Positions 49,462 to 64,000 of a stretch of 64,000 nucleotides of DNA are shown here, in pieces. A model generated the notes under the pieces. It searched no databases and had not been told where the DNA came from. It was given only the letters and a program-made list of their open reading frames with translations. Origin of the DNA: Narthecium ossifragum (Eukaryota; Streptophyta; Magnoliopsida; Dioscoreales; Nartheciaceae). The stretch spans positions 35,447,825-35,511,824 of the forward strand of contig OY986964.1 in assembly GCA_963920575.1 (NCBI GenBank), given 5' to 3'. Position 1 is the first letter of the stretch; each line of letters begins with the position of its first letter. Position numbers and translations under genes: made by a program.

Positions 49462-50412
49462 TTATTTCATCGTAGTATTGCCACCTCTAATAGTGGACGT
49501 GAATCCGCAATTTGTCAAGTGATTTGCAAATCTCTCCCCAAGCCGCTGCTGCCAGTTCTGGCTAGCCTTGGCTTCCGGATTAACCCACACGAAAGCTGTC
49601 TCATTTCCAAGATCCACAGTGGCAGATGACACCTGCGGCTGATCACCCGTAACATAACAAAGAAAAGCCTTCATTAATCTTCATCGAGACACACATGCAT
49701 ACCCTACTGAATATGGCAATGCTTCCATTCTACGGCTCTAGTAGCGTCAAAGATACAGCAGCATTGGAAATAAAATTTAACAGCAACACGAGCTTAAAAC
49801 AGTTCCAAACCAATCGTTACAGGAAAATAGCTCACAGAGAAACTTGAAAGATGAGTTAGATATAGCTTATGAGAAAATTTTCAATTCAAGAATACTATGT
49901 ACCCATAACATGACCAATTTCTATCTCAAACTATACATTTGAAAAGGGAACGAGGAAAGCCAAAAAAGTTTCTAATGGCTCACTTACTTGACTCTCCAGA
50001 ATTCTTTTGACGCTAGCAGCGCATCCATCACACATCATCCCCTGAAACAAATTAGTTAGCGGAAATCCATCGTCAGAACAAGCGAGAAACAGTTTATGTC
50101 GAAAGAGATCGAACAAGGATTGCAAGAGGTAGATTCACTTACTCCGACGTCGAGAACGACGGCGTCCGACTCGCTCGGTGAGAACCCTTCGGGATCTCCG
50201 GAACCGGATAGCGCCCTGGAGGTCCATAGGCGGGCGGACCGGTGGAGGGGTGGCGCCAGACTAGGAGGGCATCTCCATGTCGAGAAAAGGGTGCGCCGGA
50301 TAAGAGAAGGGGATTCCGGGAAGCAGCGATGCAGGCGGGGGATGGGAGAGGAGCGGTCCGAGAGGGGTTTGGGAATCGATAACAGGGATAGGGCCACTGA
50401 TCCCATTCCCAT
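49462..50412 (-). CDS. PCH1: Plastid copper chaperone (PCH1-type, PAA1 N-terminal-like)
   Basis: PCH1 hands copper to the chloroplast envelope ATPase PAA1; in Arabidopsis it is a short splice product of PAA1. Exons on the minus strand are 50412-50143, 50041-49988 and 49638-49462, joining to 166 aa. Residues 1 to about 75 are Ser/Arg/Pro-rich, like a chloroplast transit peptide (MGMGSVALSLLSIPKPLSDR). The HMA domain begins GMMCDGCAASVKRILES with the copper-binding CxxC, then PQVSSATVDLGNETAFVW and LGERFANHLTNCGF. The reading frame closes 20 residues later. No P-type ATPase domain follows in the next 3 kb, so this is a stand-alone gene. It might instead be an annotation of a truncated PAA1, but the clean stop argues otherwise. 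Confidence 0.85.
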
Positions 50413-51868
50413 GGATGGCGTGTTCGTGTTCGTGTTCGACCCTGTAGCTGCCTGGGGCTGGGGAGCTAGGTCGGTGGGTTAGTTAAAGACGCGGACTTTA
50501 ATAAGCAAATAAAAGCATGCGTCCATCCATCCATTATCTACATCATTCGTGCTTGCGAATAGCGAGCAATCGGATCCGGATTCGGGTCGTAAAACTGCAT
50601 TTAACCCAGCCCTCCGTCGTCGCGGATGAGAGGATGGACGAGCATCGGGAGAGGGGGGGGTCAGGAGGATGACCGCGGAGGGCACAGGCGGCGAGGGTTC
50701 GGAGGTAATGATCAGAGAGGAAGGGAGGTCGGGATAAGAACAAGAGAGCATTTTGCTTATATTCAGATTGACTCCTATCTGCCGTTTAAGTTGCAAGTAT
50801 AAACTAAACAAGGATAAGAGAGACTGAATTTGCAACCCTCTTCTGACTGTCAAGTTCCTTTTATCTGATTATATATATTTGAGCATTATAAAAGCCTCTA
50901 TCAGTGCTTTTAACTTCAACTCAAGGGCAATGGTGAGGCTGATCCAGATGAATACAAGTCAGAGGAGGTTTTTGCTGATTTATACTTGGCAGTAGATTTT
51001 CTTTTATAATTCAATGATGAGAAGTTTTCATCTTCCTTTGATACAGTGAATTCCTTTATTTTTAGCAGGATTGGTGGACTGGTATTCGCTATAGCAGATT
51101 TAGGAAGCAAAAATGAAAGGTTTTGTAATGCCATCTTGATTAGCTTCTGTTTCAATGAAGTTGCAGATCTTTATGGTCAGAAGCTTTGCTATATGGACGA
51201 AATCATAATAGGCCTTTACGTGGGGGATCCTATCGGATCAGATGAGCCATACATGTTGAGGAATCTTGTTGTAGTTGAGCCCAGGCCGGGGGTGTTGTTG
51301 GTCTTGGTTTGCTTCAGAAGACTGTGATATTAGGGTGGATAAGCAGAGAAAACCTGCTGTTCTAGGGTAGGTTTTTCTTTCGTATGATATACTTCCTTTT
51401 CACAGGAAATCTCGAATGATCTTAGAACTTGATAATTAGAGGCTCTTGTCTATTCTCTCAGAACGCTATTTTCCGTCCACTTCATCGATTAGGATGTAAA
51501 TTTATAGGATTTACCAACTTATAAGTTCTAAAAATACTGCATCTTAGCACGAAGTTTACCTTCAATTAGCCATACAAAAGAACTACTACTCTTCAAGTGA
51601 TAGAACTGAATACAAAAACATCCAAAAATCTAGTCCTCGAAACGCATGGGCATTGTTCTGTCACCGAATCATGGAATCTGCGGGAGGTACGAAGCCAAAG
51701 AAAATTTGGATCTTTAATCCCCTCAAGAGAAACTAGAATCTCTTATCTCATCATCCAGCTCCTATTTGTGAGAGCTGGATTCAAACGAGGGGGGGCCAAA
51801 CCAAGAAATGACTACAAAGAAAGGGTGAAAAGAAACCAACCCGAAATGCGAGTCTTCGATCCATAGCA
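50413..51868. other. Intergenic region, no gene assigned
   Basis: Upstream DNA of the copper chaperone, then AT-rich sequence. Frames near 50935-51330 on both strands are open for short distances but I recognise no family; an old coding or transposon fragment is possible. Confidence 0.4.
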
Positions 51869-52836
51869 TCAATCTCGTGTGCTTTCATCATGGGTGGAGA
51901 GTAAAATCTCGCGGAAAGCGCCGCACCGGCAGCTGAGGGAGACCTTGACCGACTCCCTGCCCGCCGACATGCACTTCTCCTCCGCTCCGGCGCCGCCAAC
52001 CTACGATGAATTCAAACAAAGTTTCCCGAATTATGACCGAATTAGACGTGGAGTACTCTAACGCCGTACGTTTCAGACACCACTACCGTTCCTCGCCAAA
52101 ACTAAACAACGAAAGAAAGATGCTAAGGAAACACGTACGGCCCTCTATCCTAACCGTCCGCCAAATATCCAAAGGCCACGATTCTTTATCTTTTCGATTT
52201 AATTATCAGGGGGGGATGGAAACAGAGGGATTTGGCCGGCCGTACCTTCTCTTGCTCCTCCTTGACCATTACCGCCTTCTCCACGAGCCCGCTCTCGTTC
52301 ACGCTCGAGCTAGACTTCTCGAGGCGGCTTTCCGGCGTCGGCGTTGGCGTCATTGGCGGCGGGGCGATGCCGATCGGTGTACGCTGAGGGGGCGACATCG
52401 GAGATATCGGGTCGGAGCTCCGGCTGGCGAAACCGGTCACCATCGGCGGCGATGACTGGAAGACCGCGTCGAGACGGGTGCGGAATGATGGAGAGGACGA
52501 CCGGGAGGGGGGGAATGTGGTAGATCGGGCGAAGGGAGACACGTACTGGACGGTGGACGGCGAGGACGCCAGCGAGGCCCTGGCACCTGGGGGGCTGGTG
52601 ATGGCGGCCGAGGAAGGCAACGGTGCCGCCTGAGGAAGAGGGGGCGAGGGAGCGGGGGAGGAGTCGAGGACGAGGAGCTTCTTGCGGGATCCGGTGGGGG
52701 GATGGAGGCACCGGCGCTTCTTGCTCCCACAGCACGGGCACGGGTCCGAGAAACCCACCTGGGCGGCCATGGAGCGATCCATCCGAAGCTCCGACAGAGA
52801 TGCCACCGCCACCGGAGAACTCTTCATCTCATCCAT
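51869..52836 (-). CDS. Unknown Pro/Ser-rich protein with paired Cys motifs
   Basis: Two exons (52836-52246 and 52000-51869) join in phase to 240 aa. The N-terminus MDEMKSSPVAVASLSELRMD precedes VGFSDPCPCCGSKKRRCLH, a CxCC...C cluster. A long Pro/Ser-rich, probably disordered middle follows. The last exon encodes VKVSLSCRCGAFREILLST, a second CxC patch just before the stop. These conserved-looking ends suggest a real gene, perhaps metal- or nucleic-acid-binding, but I cannot name the family. The internal Met is chosen as start because a TATA element at 52924-52930 puts transcription start near 52895, downstream of the first in-frame ATG (52914). A GA-rich leader precedes it. Confidence 0.65.
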
Positions 52837-52923
52837 TTCTCCTCTCTTCTCTCTCTCTCTCTCTCTGCTCCCTTCTCGCTCTTGCAATGGGCTAGCGTTG
52901 GAGGCAAACGGCACTGGTACTGG

Positions 52924-52930
52924 TTATATA
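52924..52930 (-). promoter_or_regulatory. Putative TATA box of the Cys-motif gene
   Basis: On the minus strand the sequence reads CCTTTATATAACC. It lies about 90 bp upstream of the proposed ATG and just ahead of a (GA)n leader. Confidence 0.5.
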
Positions 52931-54195
52931 AAGGAGGGCTCGGGTACGGTGTACCGCGGCTGCACGTTTATTTGATCGATCTGGAGGAGGTCATCGGACG
53001 GCTGGGATCGCTCTTCTGATTGATCGAATACGTTACAGCACGAGGTTTCTTGATTTAAAGGGAGAGTATCAGAGGTGGACAACTGAGTCCGTTGGATTGG
53101 AACCGTCTGGTGCAGGTGGCAAGATCGGATAAGAGAAGAAGCAGTAATCAGACATGTATGATCCAGCTATGATACCATGCACACCTTATGTGGCGTCCGG
53201 GGGTGTTGCTGACGCAGCTTGCCACGTCAGCAGAACAATCCGCATTAGCTGAAAATAATATCAAATTACACCTCGCTTATTCTATGAAATTTTGAATATA
53301 AAAGAGAGAGAGACACGGGAAACATTAATCCCATCTCAGTAAAAAATATTCCATCACTTGCTCGTGGTGCCTCCTCCATTCCAAGAAATCAAAGGAGAGA
53401 AGATACAAATTTGGAAACATGGCCACACATGCCGGCCACTTGACCGGTGGTATATCACCTGGACACATGGCATATATATTGCACATGCCTAGGCCACTTG
53501 ATCTTGATCGGTGGTCTGGACACATGGCATATGTATTACACATACATAGGCCACTTGATCGGTAGTATATCACCCTACCAATTGATACATTTTTTTTATA
53601 CCGATGATTTAATTGATAGTGCACTACTGAGTACTGATTGATTAATCGAATTCATCGATAAAATGCTACCGATTGACCCGATCAACCAATCTATAATGCA
53701 GTATCCATTGAATGAGCATGTCTAATGTACATGTTATGGTCCATATACCCCAATCAGCATCCTAAAAATTTACATCAAGATGTGGATCGTATCATCTTTA
53801 AAAAAATAAAAGGTGAGGAAATGAATTTTATTAGACTCAAAATACTAGTAATTGTGTATAGTTTCGAACCACATTTGCAATTCTATAAAGAAAAAAGCTT
53901 TCAAAGACCTTTATCCATACAAAAGAGAGGAGTCACCTCCATACACACATCATACATGACTCAGAACACCAAGAATTAGAGAAAAGTGGCAGCAAATTAC
54001 ACGAACGCTCAAAGACAAAGCATAGCTCCGTCTTATCAAAATCAGAGAATGAATGAAAGAACATTCTTTTTGGCATTACTGTGTTGGAAGATAAAGTTTA
54101 ACTCAAATTAGCTGTGTATGACTCTCTTATCTAGCCTAACGTATGATCTTCTTCATCGCGTAAGAACAATGTGGAATAGTTTCTGCTCATTGTCT
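52931..54195. other. Intergenic region with a small tandem repeat
   Basis: No gene was recognised between the divergently placed Cys-motif promoter and the RABH1 3' end. The only structured part is the repeat at 53434-53576. Confidence 0.45.
53434..53576. repeat. About 57-bp tandem repeat, 2.5 copies
   Basis: Units start with GGCCACTTGA at 53434, 53492 and 53549. Each carries GACACATGGCATAT and GGTATATCACC-like words with a few differences. Confidence 0.8.
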
Positions 54196-59267
<5,072 letters not shown>

Positions 59268-61391
59268 TCAAGATTTAAGAATTCCTCTTGAGATCCTCTG
59301 AGACACCTCAGAAGCGAGTGAATATTTGTCAGTAACATAACATGTATTCACAAATGCGGTATAACTTATATGATCAACATCAAGATGTTCATCCAACAGT
59401 TTGTCAATAAACAAATAAGCAGCTTCTACTTTCTTTTCGGAGCAGAGCTTTCTGATGAGTATATTCGCAGTTCTTAGCCAATGTTTCTTGTCCAGTCTAG
59501 CCAAGATAGCCATGGCGATGTTTTGCTCATCTTTCTTGCAGTATTCGAACCCCAATGTGATGCTAGTAACTTCACATGGAACTAAGTTCTTTTCTAGCAT
59601 AGCGGCATATAGAACTCTTGCCTCCTCCAGTCTAGACTCTTTGCAAAGCCCGCTAATCAAAGTTCCATAAGTAACTGAATCTGCGACACATCCTTGCTGC
59701 CTCATCTTCTCGAAAAATTCCAGAGCAGAGCTCATCTTCCCATTCCTAGCATACCCGCAAATCATCGACGTATAGGTTTGCTTGGTTGGAACCAATCCAA
59801 GCCCAAGGCATTCGTCAAACAATCTCTCGCTCTCCACCATTCTTCCTTGCTTGCAGTGAAAAGCAATCAAGGTCGTATATGTATGAATGTCGGGAGCACA
59901 TCTGGCCTCAATCATCCTATTGAATAATTCTTGAGCCTGTGCAGTCTCACCGCGCTTGCAATGCTCGGTAATGAGGATAGTATATGTGACTCTATCAAGC
60001 ATCAACCCTGTTCGTCTAGAACCAGCTTGAAGAAGTCCATAAGCCTCGTCAACCCTGCCCTTCTTACAGAGGCCATTGATAACTGCATTGTAAGTATAGA
60101 TATTAGGAAGGCAACCTTCCTCCGTCATAAGATCCAACAATTCATAAGCTCGATCGATATGTCCTTCTTTGCAATGCCCGTCGATGAGAGTAGTGTATGT
60201 ATTGGTATTTGGCGACAAGTCTTGCTCCCTCATCTTTGTCAACAACATCTCGGCTCGGCTAAGCTTGCCCTCCTTACAGTATCCTCCAATCATCGCCGTG
60301 TAAGTGTGCACATTCGGCTTGTATAAATTGCTCCTGACAAGCTTCAAGAACAGCCGGAATGCCCTCTCCGTCCAACCAATCTTGCATAAGCCATCGATCA
60401 GTGCGGTGTGAGTATAGACATTAGGTTTCGAACCTCTCCCAACCATCTCCTCCAAGACTTGGAAGGCCTGCTTGACACTGCCCCTCTTGCACAAGCCATT
60501 GATGAAAGCAGTATAATTGATCACATTGGGAGCCAAACCCGTCTCGGACATTACCTTGAACACACCATAGACCTTACTGGAGAAACCCTTCTTGCAGAAG
60601 GCCTCGACGATCTTGGTGCACATCACGTTATCCACTCGAAAACCTCTCTCCTTCATGGGTCTCAGCAGATGCTCGACGTCGACGACGCGACCATGCTGAC
60701 AATAAGCAAGAACTATGGTTTTGAAACTAGAGAAATCAGGCAGAACTCCACTGTTCGGCATTTCTTCGAACAACTGCTCGGCGAAGTCGATTGAATTCAT
60801 TTCAACGGCTATTCTCAAAATCCAATTCATAGTATGGAGATGAAGCGGCAATCCCTGGTTCTGCATTTCGAAAACCATATCGACGGCATCTCTGAGCTTT
60901 CCGATCTCCGCGAAGCTCCTCGCCATGCACCGCATGACCTCCTGGGCCCTCTCCAGATTGCCGCGGTTCACCAGAGAGGTTGCGGCGGAGATATAGAACC
61001 TCATGAGATACTTAAACTCATCGCGAGCGATGGCCCAATGGAAGAAGGACATGGCGACCATGGATCCCTCCCGTTCCGCGAGAACACCCACAAGGGCGAT
61101 GGCCTGTTCCGCCGTAACGTCGATGGGAACAGATCGGAGAGCTCGGTTTCCATCGTCGAAGGCTTTGGAGATGGCTTCGTAGGCTATAGAGATGGGGCCA
61201 GAGAGGGGTAGGAGAGCACTGGGGGGGCAATGGGGTGAATCCGGAGAAGGGTATTGAAGAGGAGGGGCCGTAAAGGGCCTTGGAATAGGAAAGGTGGGAC
61301 CTTGGTGGGAGAAGCCTTTGGAGGAAAAGGTGGGAGAGCGGAGGAGAGGGAGGAGCCGGCGAGAGGTGGGATGGCAGGAGAACAGAGGCAT
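59268..61391 (-). CDS. P-class pentatricopeptide repeat protein (At4g19890 type)
   Basis: An intronless frame of 707 aa. PPR proteins bind organellar RNA, one repeat per base, and guide processing or stability. The N-terminus (MPLFSCHPTSRRLLPLLRSP) is basic and Ser-rich, as in mitochondrial or plastid targeting. From residue about 140 on, around 14 repeats of 35 aa follow, with signatures such as YTAFINGLCKRGSVKQAF, THTALIDGLCKIGWTERAF, YTAMIGGYCKEGKLSRAEML and YTTLIDGHCKEGHIDRAYEL. Repeats stay close to 35 aa with no E, DYW or SMR tail, so it is P class. Blocks such as VTAEQAIALVGVLAEREGSM and the C-terminal LIRKLCSEKKVEAA suggest orthology with At4g19890. The first in-frame ATG was used. 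Confidence 0.93.
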   Translation of the reverse strand: MPLFSCHPTSRRLLPLLRSPTFSSKGFSHQGPTFPIPRPFTAPPLQYPSPDSPHCPPSALLPLSGPISIAYEAISKAFDDGNRALRSVPIDVTAEQAIALVGVLAEREGSMVAMSFFHWAIARDEFKYLMRFYISAATSLVNRGNLERAQEVMRCMARSFAEIGKLRDAVDMVFEMQNQGLPLHLHTMNWILRIAVEMNSIDFAEQLFEEMPNSGVLPDFSSFKTIVLAYCQHGRVVDVEHLLRPMKERGFRVDNVMCTKIVEAFCKKGFSSKVYGVFKVMSETGLAPNVINYTAFINGLCKRGSVKQAFQVLEEMVGRGSKPNVYTHTALIDGLCKIGWTERAFRLFLKLVRSNLYKPNVHTYTAMIGGYCKEGKLSRAEMLLTKMREQDLSPNTNTYTTLIDGHCKEGHIDRAYELLDLMTEEGCLPNIYTYNAVINGLCKKGRVDEAYGLLQAGSRRTGLMLDRVTYTILITEHCKRGETAQAQELFNRMIEARCAPDIHTYTTLIAFHCKQGRMVESERLFDECLGLGLVPTKQTYTSMICGYARNGKMSSALEFFEKMRQQGCVADSVTYGTLISGLCKESRLEEARVLYAAMLEKNLVPCEVTSITLGFEYCKKDEQNIAMAILARLDKKHWLRTANILIRKLCSEKKVEAAYLFIDKLLDEHLDVDHISYTAFVNTCYVTDKYSLASEVSQRISRGILKS

Positions 61392-62028
61392 CCCGTGTGG
61401 GTTCTCCGGCTGCTGTTAAGATTTTAGAGAAGAAACCATGCAACGCCGACGATGTGCTTGGTCGTATGAGAGAGCGATGAAGCGTTCGCACATGGCAAAC
61501 ACGTGACGTTGGGATCAGGACAATTATTCGATTTTTGGGATCAGCTGAGGGCGTGTTTAGATGCCTCGGATCCGGCGACTTCGAATGGGAGGGGATCTGA
61601 CTATATGCTAAATATATCGTAAGAATTATTAAATGCACCACATCGTTTTGTCTGGTTTTAAAAAATTAAATATTATATTACATATTCGGTTTTTAAAAAC
61701 CGAACACTATATAATATAGTTCGATCGATAACAATTGAATTATGTATTTTTATATGATTCAGTTGTTACCGATCAAACCATATAGCATAGTGTTCGATTT
61801 TTAAAAACCGAATAAAAAAATGATGCGATCTGCTTAGCACTTTTGTGCTGTGTATTTAGCCTGACCATTCATATAAGGCTTATTTGACTACTTGAGTAAG
61901 CGACCGATACAGAAAAAGCGAATACGTATAAGTACATATCTGAAAAAGAGAATCCGTATAAGGACAAATCCTGTTCTCGGCGTCCGCTTGATTCGACGGG
62001 ACACTGCACGGCCTAACGTGATTCCAGA
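61392..62028. other. Upstream region of the PPR gene
   Basis: No gene seen. It contains the long hairpin at 61684-61813. Confidence 0.5.
61684..61813. repeat. 130-bp near-perfect hairpin (fold-back)
   Basis: Arms of about 60 nt starting ATTCGGTTTTTAAAAA and ending TTTTTAAAAACCGAAT are inverted copies with only a few mismatches and a loop of about 10 nt. Probably a small fold-back MITE; it could also yield small RNAs if transcribed. Confidence 0.8.
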
Positions 62029-62038
62029 GTCCACAACA

Positions 62039-63466
62039 GAATTTTTTGCAATATGATATCCCTCATGTTCACATTTAGCGTTTTAATACCCCTGTGGTGT
62101 TTTTTTTCAGCTTCATACCCTTCAGCAAAAAAAAGACATGAATACCCCTCACTTTTGCCACGCATCATACATGTCATCATACGAGTCATTTATATGCGTG
62201 GTTATGTGGGTTTCTACGCGCATTTACATTCTACGCGCGTTTGCATTCTCCCGCAAATGGACTACTCTCTCACCATTATCGCCCATCGCATGGGTTTTTT
62301 CCGCCGGCATCTCTTCCTCCCTATCTCCTCAAGCCAACACCGACGGGATACCTTCGTATAACTTTTGAAGGTCGAACGGGTCCGCGGCGACGGCGGAAGG
62401 CAAAGTCTTCGCAGCCCTCGGGGAGGCCGCAGGCGGGTGAGGAGAATGAGATGAGGAGCGACAGAGTGTCGTTGAAGTGCAGCCCAAGGGTTTGGAGGTT
62501 GGGCTTAGAGATCTCTTCCTCCCGGAGAAGAGGAGAGGTCACCACCTCCATCCATGAGTGTCCGACTGTGGCAGCTTGCCTCTCCCCCATATTTGCACCA
62601 CCTCCACTCATGTGCAACAACGAGTATTATTTACAATGAGTCCTCGACTTTTTCTGGCTTAACCGCACATAGAAACACACACAGGAACCCACTTAACTAC
62701 GCGTAGAAACTCAATTAACTACGAGTAGAAACACTCAGCTAACAGCACATAGAAACACACACAGGAACCCACTTAACTACGTGTATAAACTCAATTAACT
62801 ACGCGTAGAAACACTCAGCTAACTGCACATAAAAACACACACAGGAACCCATTTAACTACGCGTATAAACTCACTTAACTACGCGTAGAAACTCAATTAA
62901 CTACGCGTAGAAACACTCAGCTAACCGCACATAGAAATACACACAGGAACCCACTTAACTACGCGTAGAAACTCAATTAACTACGCGTAGAAACACTCAG
63001 CTAACCACACATAGAAACACACACATGAACTCACTTAACTACGCGTAGAAACTCAATTAACTACGCATAGGCACTCAGCTAACCGCACGTAGAAACAAGC
63101 GGCCACAGTCAGACGCATTTGTTAGTCTTTTATGCGCGTTTGTTAACTACACGCGCGCGTAGTTAACAACGCATTTAATACGAGCGCACTGGAGGTCTTC
63201 TCACGCGCTGACACCACCGTACACTGGTTGCTTGCCATGGCCAATGGTTGCTTGCCACGTCCTAGAGAATTAATGCCATCATTGACTTTGACAACAACGC
63301 ATGGATTGGCATGGCATGTATGTATGATGACATGTATGATGCATGGCAAAAGTGAGGGGTGTTCATGTCTTTTTTTTGGCTAAAGGGTATGAAGCTGCAA
63401 AAAAACACCACATGGGTATTAAAACGCTAAATGTGAACATGAGGGGTATCATATCGCAAAAAATTC
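62039..63466. mobile_element. Non-autonomous MULE-like element with long inverted ends
   Basis: The ends form inverted repeats of roughly 140 bp, beginning GAATTTTTTGCAATATGATA on the left; the right end is its near complement. GTCCACAACA flanks both sides perfectly (62029-62038 and 63467-63476). Long inverted ends with a 9-10 bp duplication are typical of Mutator-like elements. No transposase is encoded. The inside holds a GC-richer block (about 62340-62610) that may be captured host DNA, and a minisatellite. Confidence 0.8.
62665..63097. repeat. 80-bp higher-order minisatellite inside the MULE-like element
   Basis: Units starting at GCACATAGAAACACAC recur at 62665, 62745, 62825, 62927, 63007 and 63085 (spacing 80, 80, 102, 80, 78). 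Each unit is made of shorter words, mainly ACTACGCGTAGAAACTCAA. The 102-bp spacing contains one extra 22-bp subunit. Confidence 0.9.
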
Positions 63467-63476
63467 GTCCACAACA

Positions 63477-64000
63477 CGCCAAACATGTCCTAAAATGAGA
63501 GGACGCTGCGTCTGGAATCCACTCCCTATACGTACTGTGGACTCCGAATCCACGGCACACCAAACACACCCCGAGATGACGATAAAGATGATCAATCACA
63601 TAATATAAGATTTTAGGGTTAATATCATAAATCCCCTAAACACATATAATAAATTTCACAAAACCCCTAAAATCAACGTTATAAGACAGAGCGGAGTGAA
63701 CAAAACTTTATCCGACGTTACGTCTTCTGGATCAAAGATCCAAGGATTGAGGACAAACCACCACATAACTGAATTAGGGGCCCACTCCTAACACGTATGA
63801 TAACTGAAAATAATGGTGACAGGTGGCACGGGAATCCGGGCTAGTGTCTTACAATAGCCAAAAGTACAAGGTATTTCAAAAATCTATGTGGATTGGTTTA
63901 ATGTCAATGTATAAGAAAAGAAATTATCTATTCAGCTACCCCGATAATGGGTATATACTCGTATGGTTTTTAAACTTTTGTCTTACGGCATATTAGTCAT
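63477..64000. other. Window end, no gene seen
   Basis: AT-rich sequence without recognised coding or RNA features. Confidence 0.5.

Noticed and set aside
50479..50853. 124-aa minus-strand frame upstream of the copper chaperone
   Set aside because: No recognised motif; it lies where the chaperone promoter is expected.
51046..51327. 93-codon open frame (+) and an overlapping antisense frame at 50916-51155
   Set aside because: Neither shows a family motif, splice partners or a start context; the two overlap each other and probably reflect chance or an old fragment.
52310..53019. Alternative frames of 90-143 aa over the Cys-motif gene
   Set aside because: They are Pro/Arg/Ser-rich by-products of a GC-rich exon; the chosen frame has Cys motifs, a matching second exon and a promoter.
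59455..61211. Several long plus-strand open frames opposite the PPR gene
   Set aside because: They are antisense shadows of the PPR coding frame, which has repeated 35-aa signatures over its full length.
62665..63097. CRISPR-like array
   Set aside because: The units are contiguous variants of one sequence without unique spacers, and the host is a plant; it is a minisatellite.

Overview
The window is nuclear DNA from a flowering plant, most likely a monocot outside the grasses. The evidence is GT-AG introns in almost every gene, plant-only gene families (LNK, DUF4057, plastid copper chaperone, P-class PPR), TC/GA-rich 5' leaders, GC-rich exons in AT-rich introns, and many small DNA transposons. 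The species call is inference. No bacterial or organellar gene order is present.

Layout, left to right. (1) 546-3285 (+): the 3' half of translation initiation factor eIF3i (WD40). Its 3' part has been copied into broken fragments at about 3598-5310. (2) 7657-12658 (+): a DUF4057/HN1-like protein whose second intron holds an 829-bp hAT-type MITE with a perfect 8-bp target duplication. (3) 14427-20253 (+): a Pumilio (PUF) RNA-binding protein. (4) 21031-22122 (-): an annexin with an in-frame TAG between repeats 3 and 4. Next to it is a tRNA-Arg(ACG) gene (22458-22530, -). (5) 24157-36545 (+): an LNK1-like circadian coactivator spread over about 12 kb. Its introns carry a 5'-truncated LINE (24540-24867), a decayed chromodomain Ty3/gypsy element (27340-32091, TSD ATCCG) and a 312-bp Mutator-like MITE full of short palindromes (35412-35723). 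(6) 38258-40872 (+): elongation factor SPT4. (7) 42171-46361 (+): SR splicing factor SC35. (8) 49462-50412 (-): a stand-alone plastid copper chaperone resembling the N-terminus of PAA1 (PCH1 type). (9) 51869-52836 (-): a two-exon Cys-motif protein I cannot name. (10) 54196-58573 (-): a RABH1/Rab6 small GTPase with a 304-bp hAT-like element in its first intron. (11) 59268-61391 (-): an intronless PPR protein of the At4g19890 type. (12) 62039-63466: a 1.4-kb element with long inverted ends and a 10-bp target duplication, probably a non-autonomous MULE that carries an 80-bp minisatellite and a possible captured coding fragment.

The genes are unrelated housekeeping and regulatory genes (translation, transcription elongation, splicing, vesicle traffic, copper delivery, clock), each with its own promoter; there is no operon logic. 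I see no clearly new multi-gene system. The most notable points are the annexin stop codon, the serial partial duplication of eIF3i, the palindrome-array MITE with G-box cores inside a clock-gene intron, the probable Pack-MULE, and a tandem duplication that preserves a near-empty site for one MITE. Exon boundaries were set by hand from splice sites, reading phase and recalled family conservation; no alignment was run.
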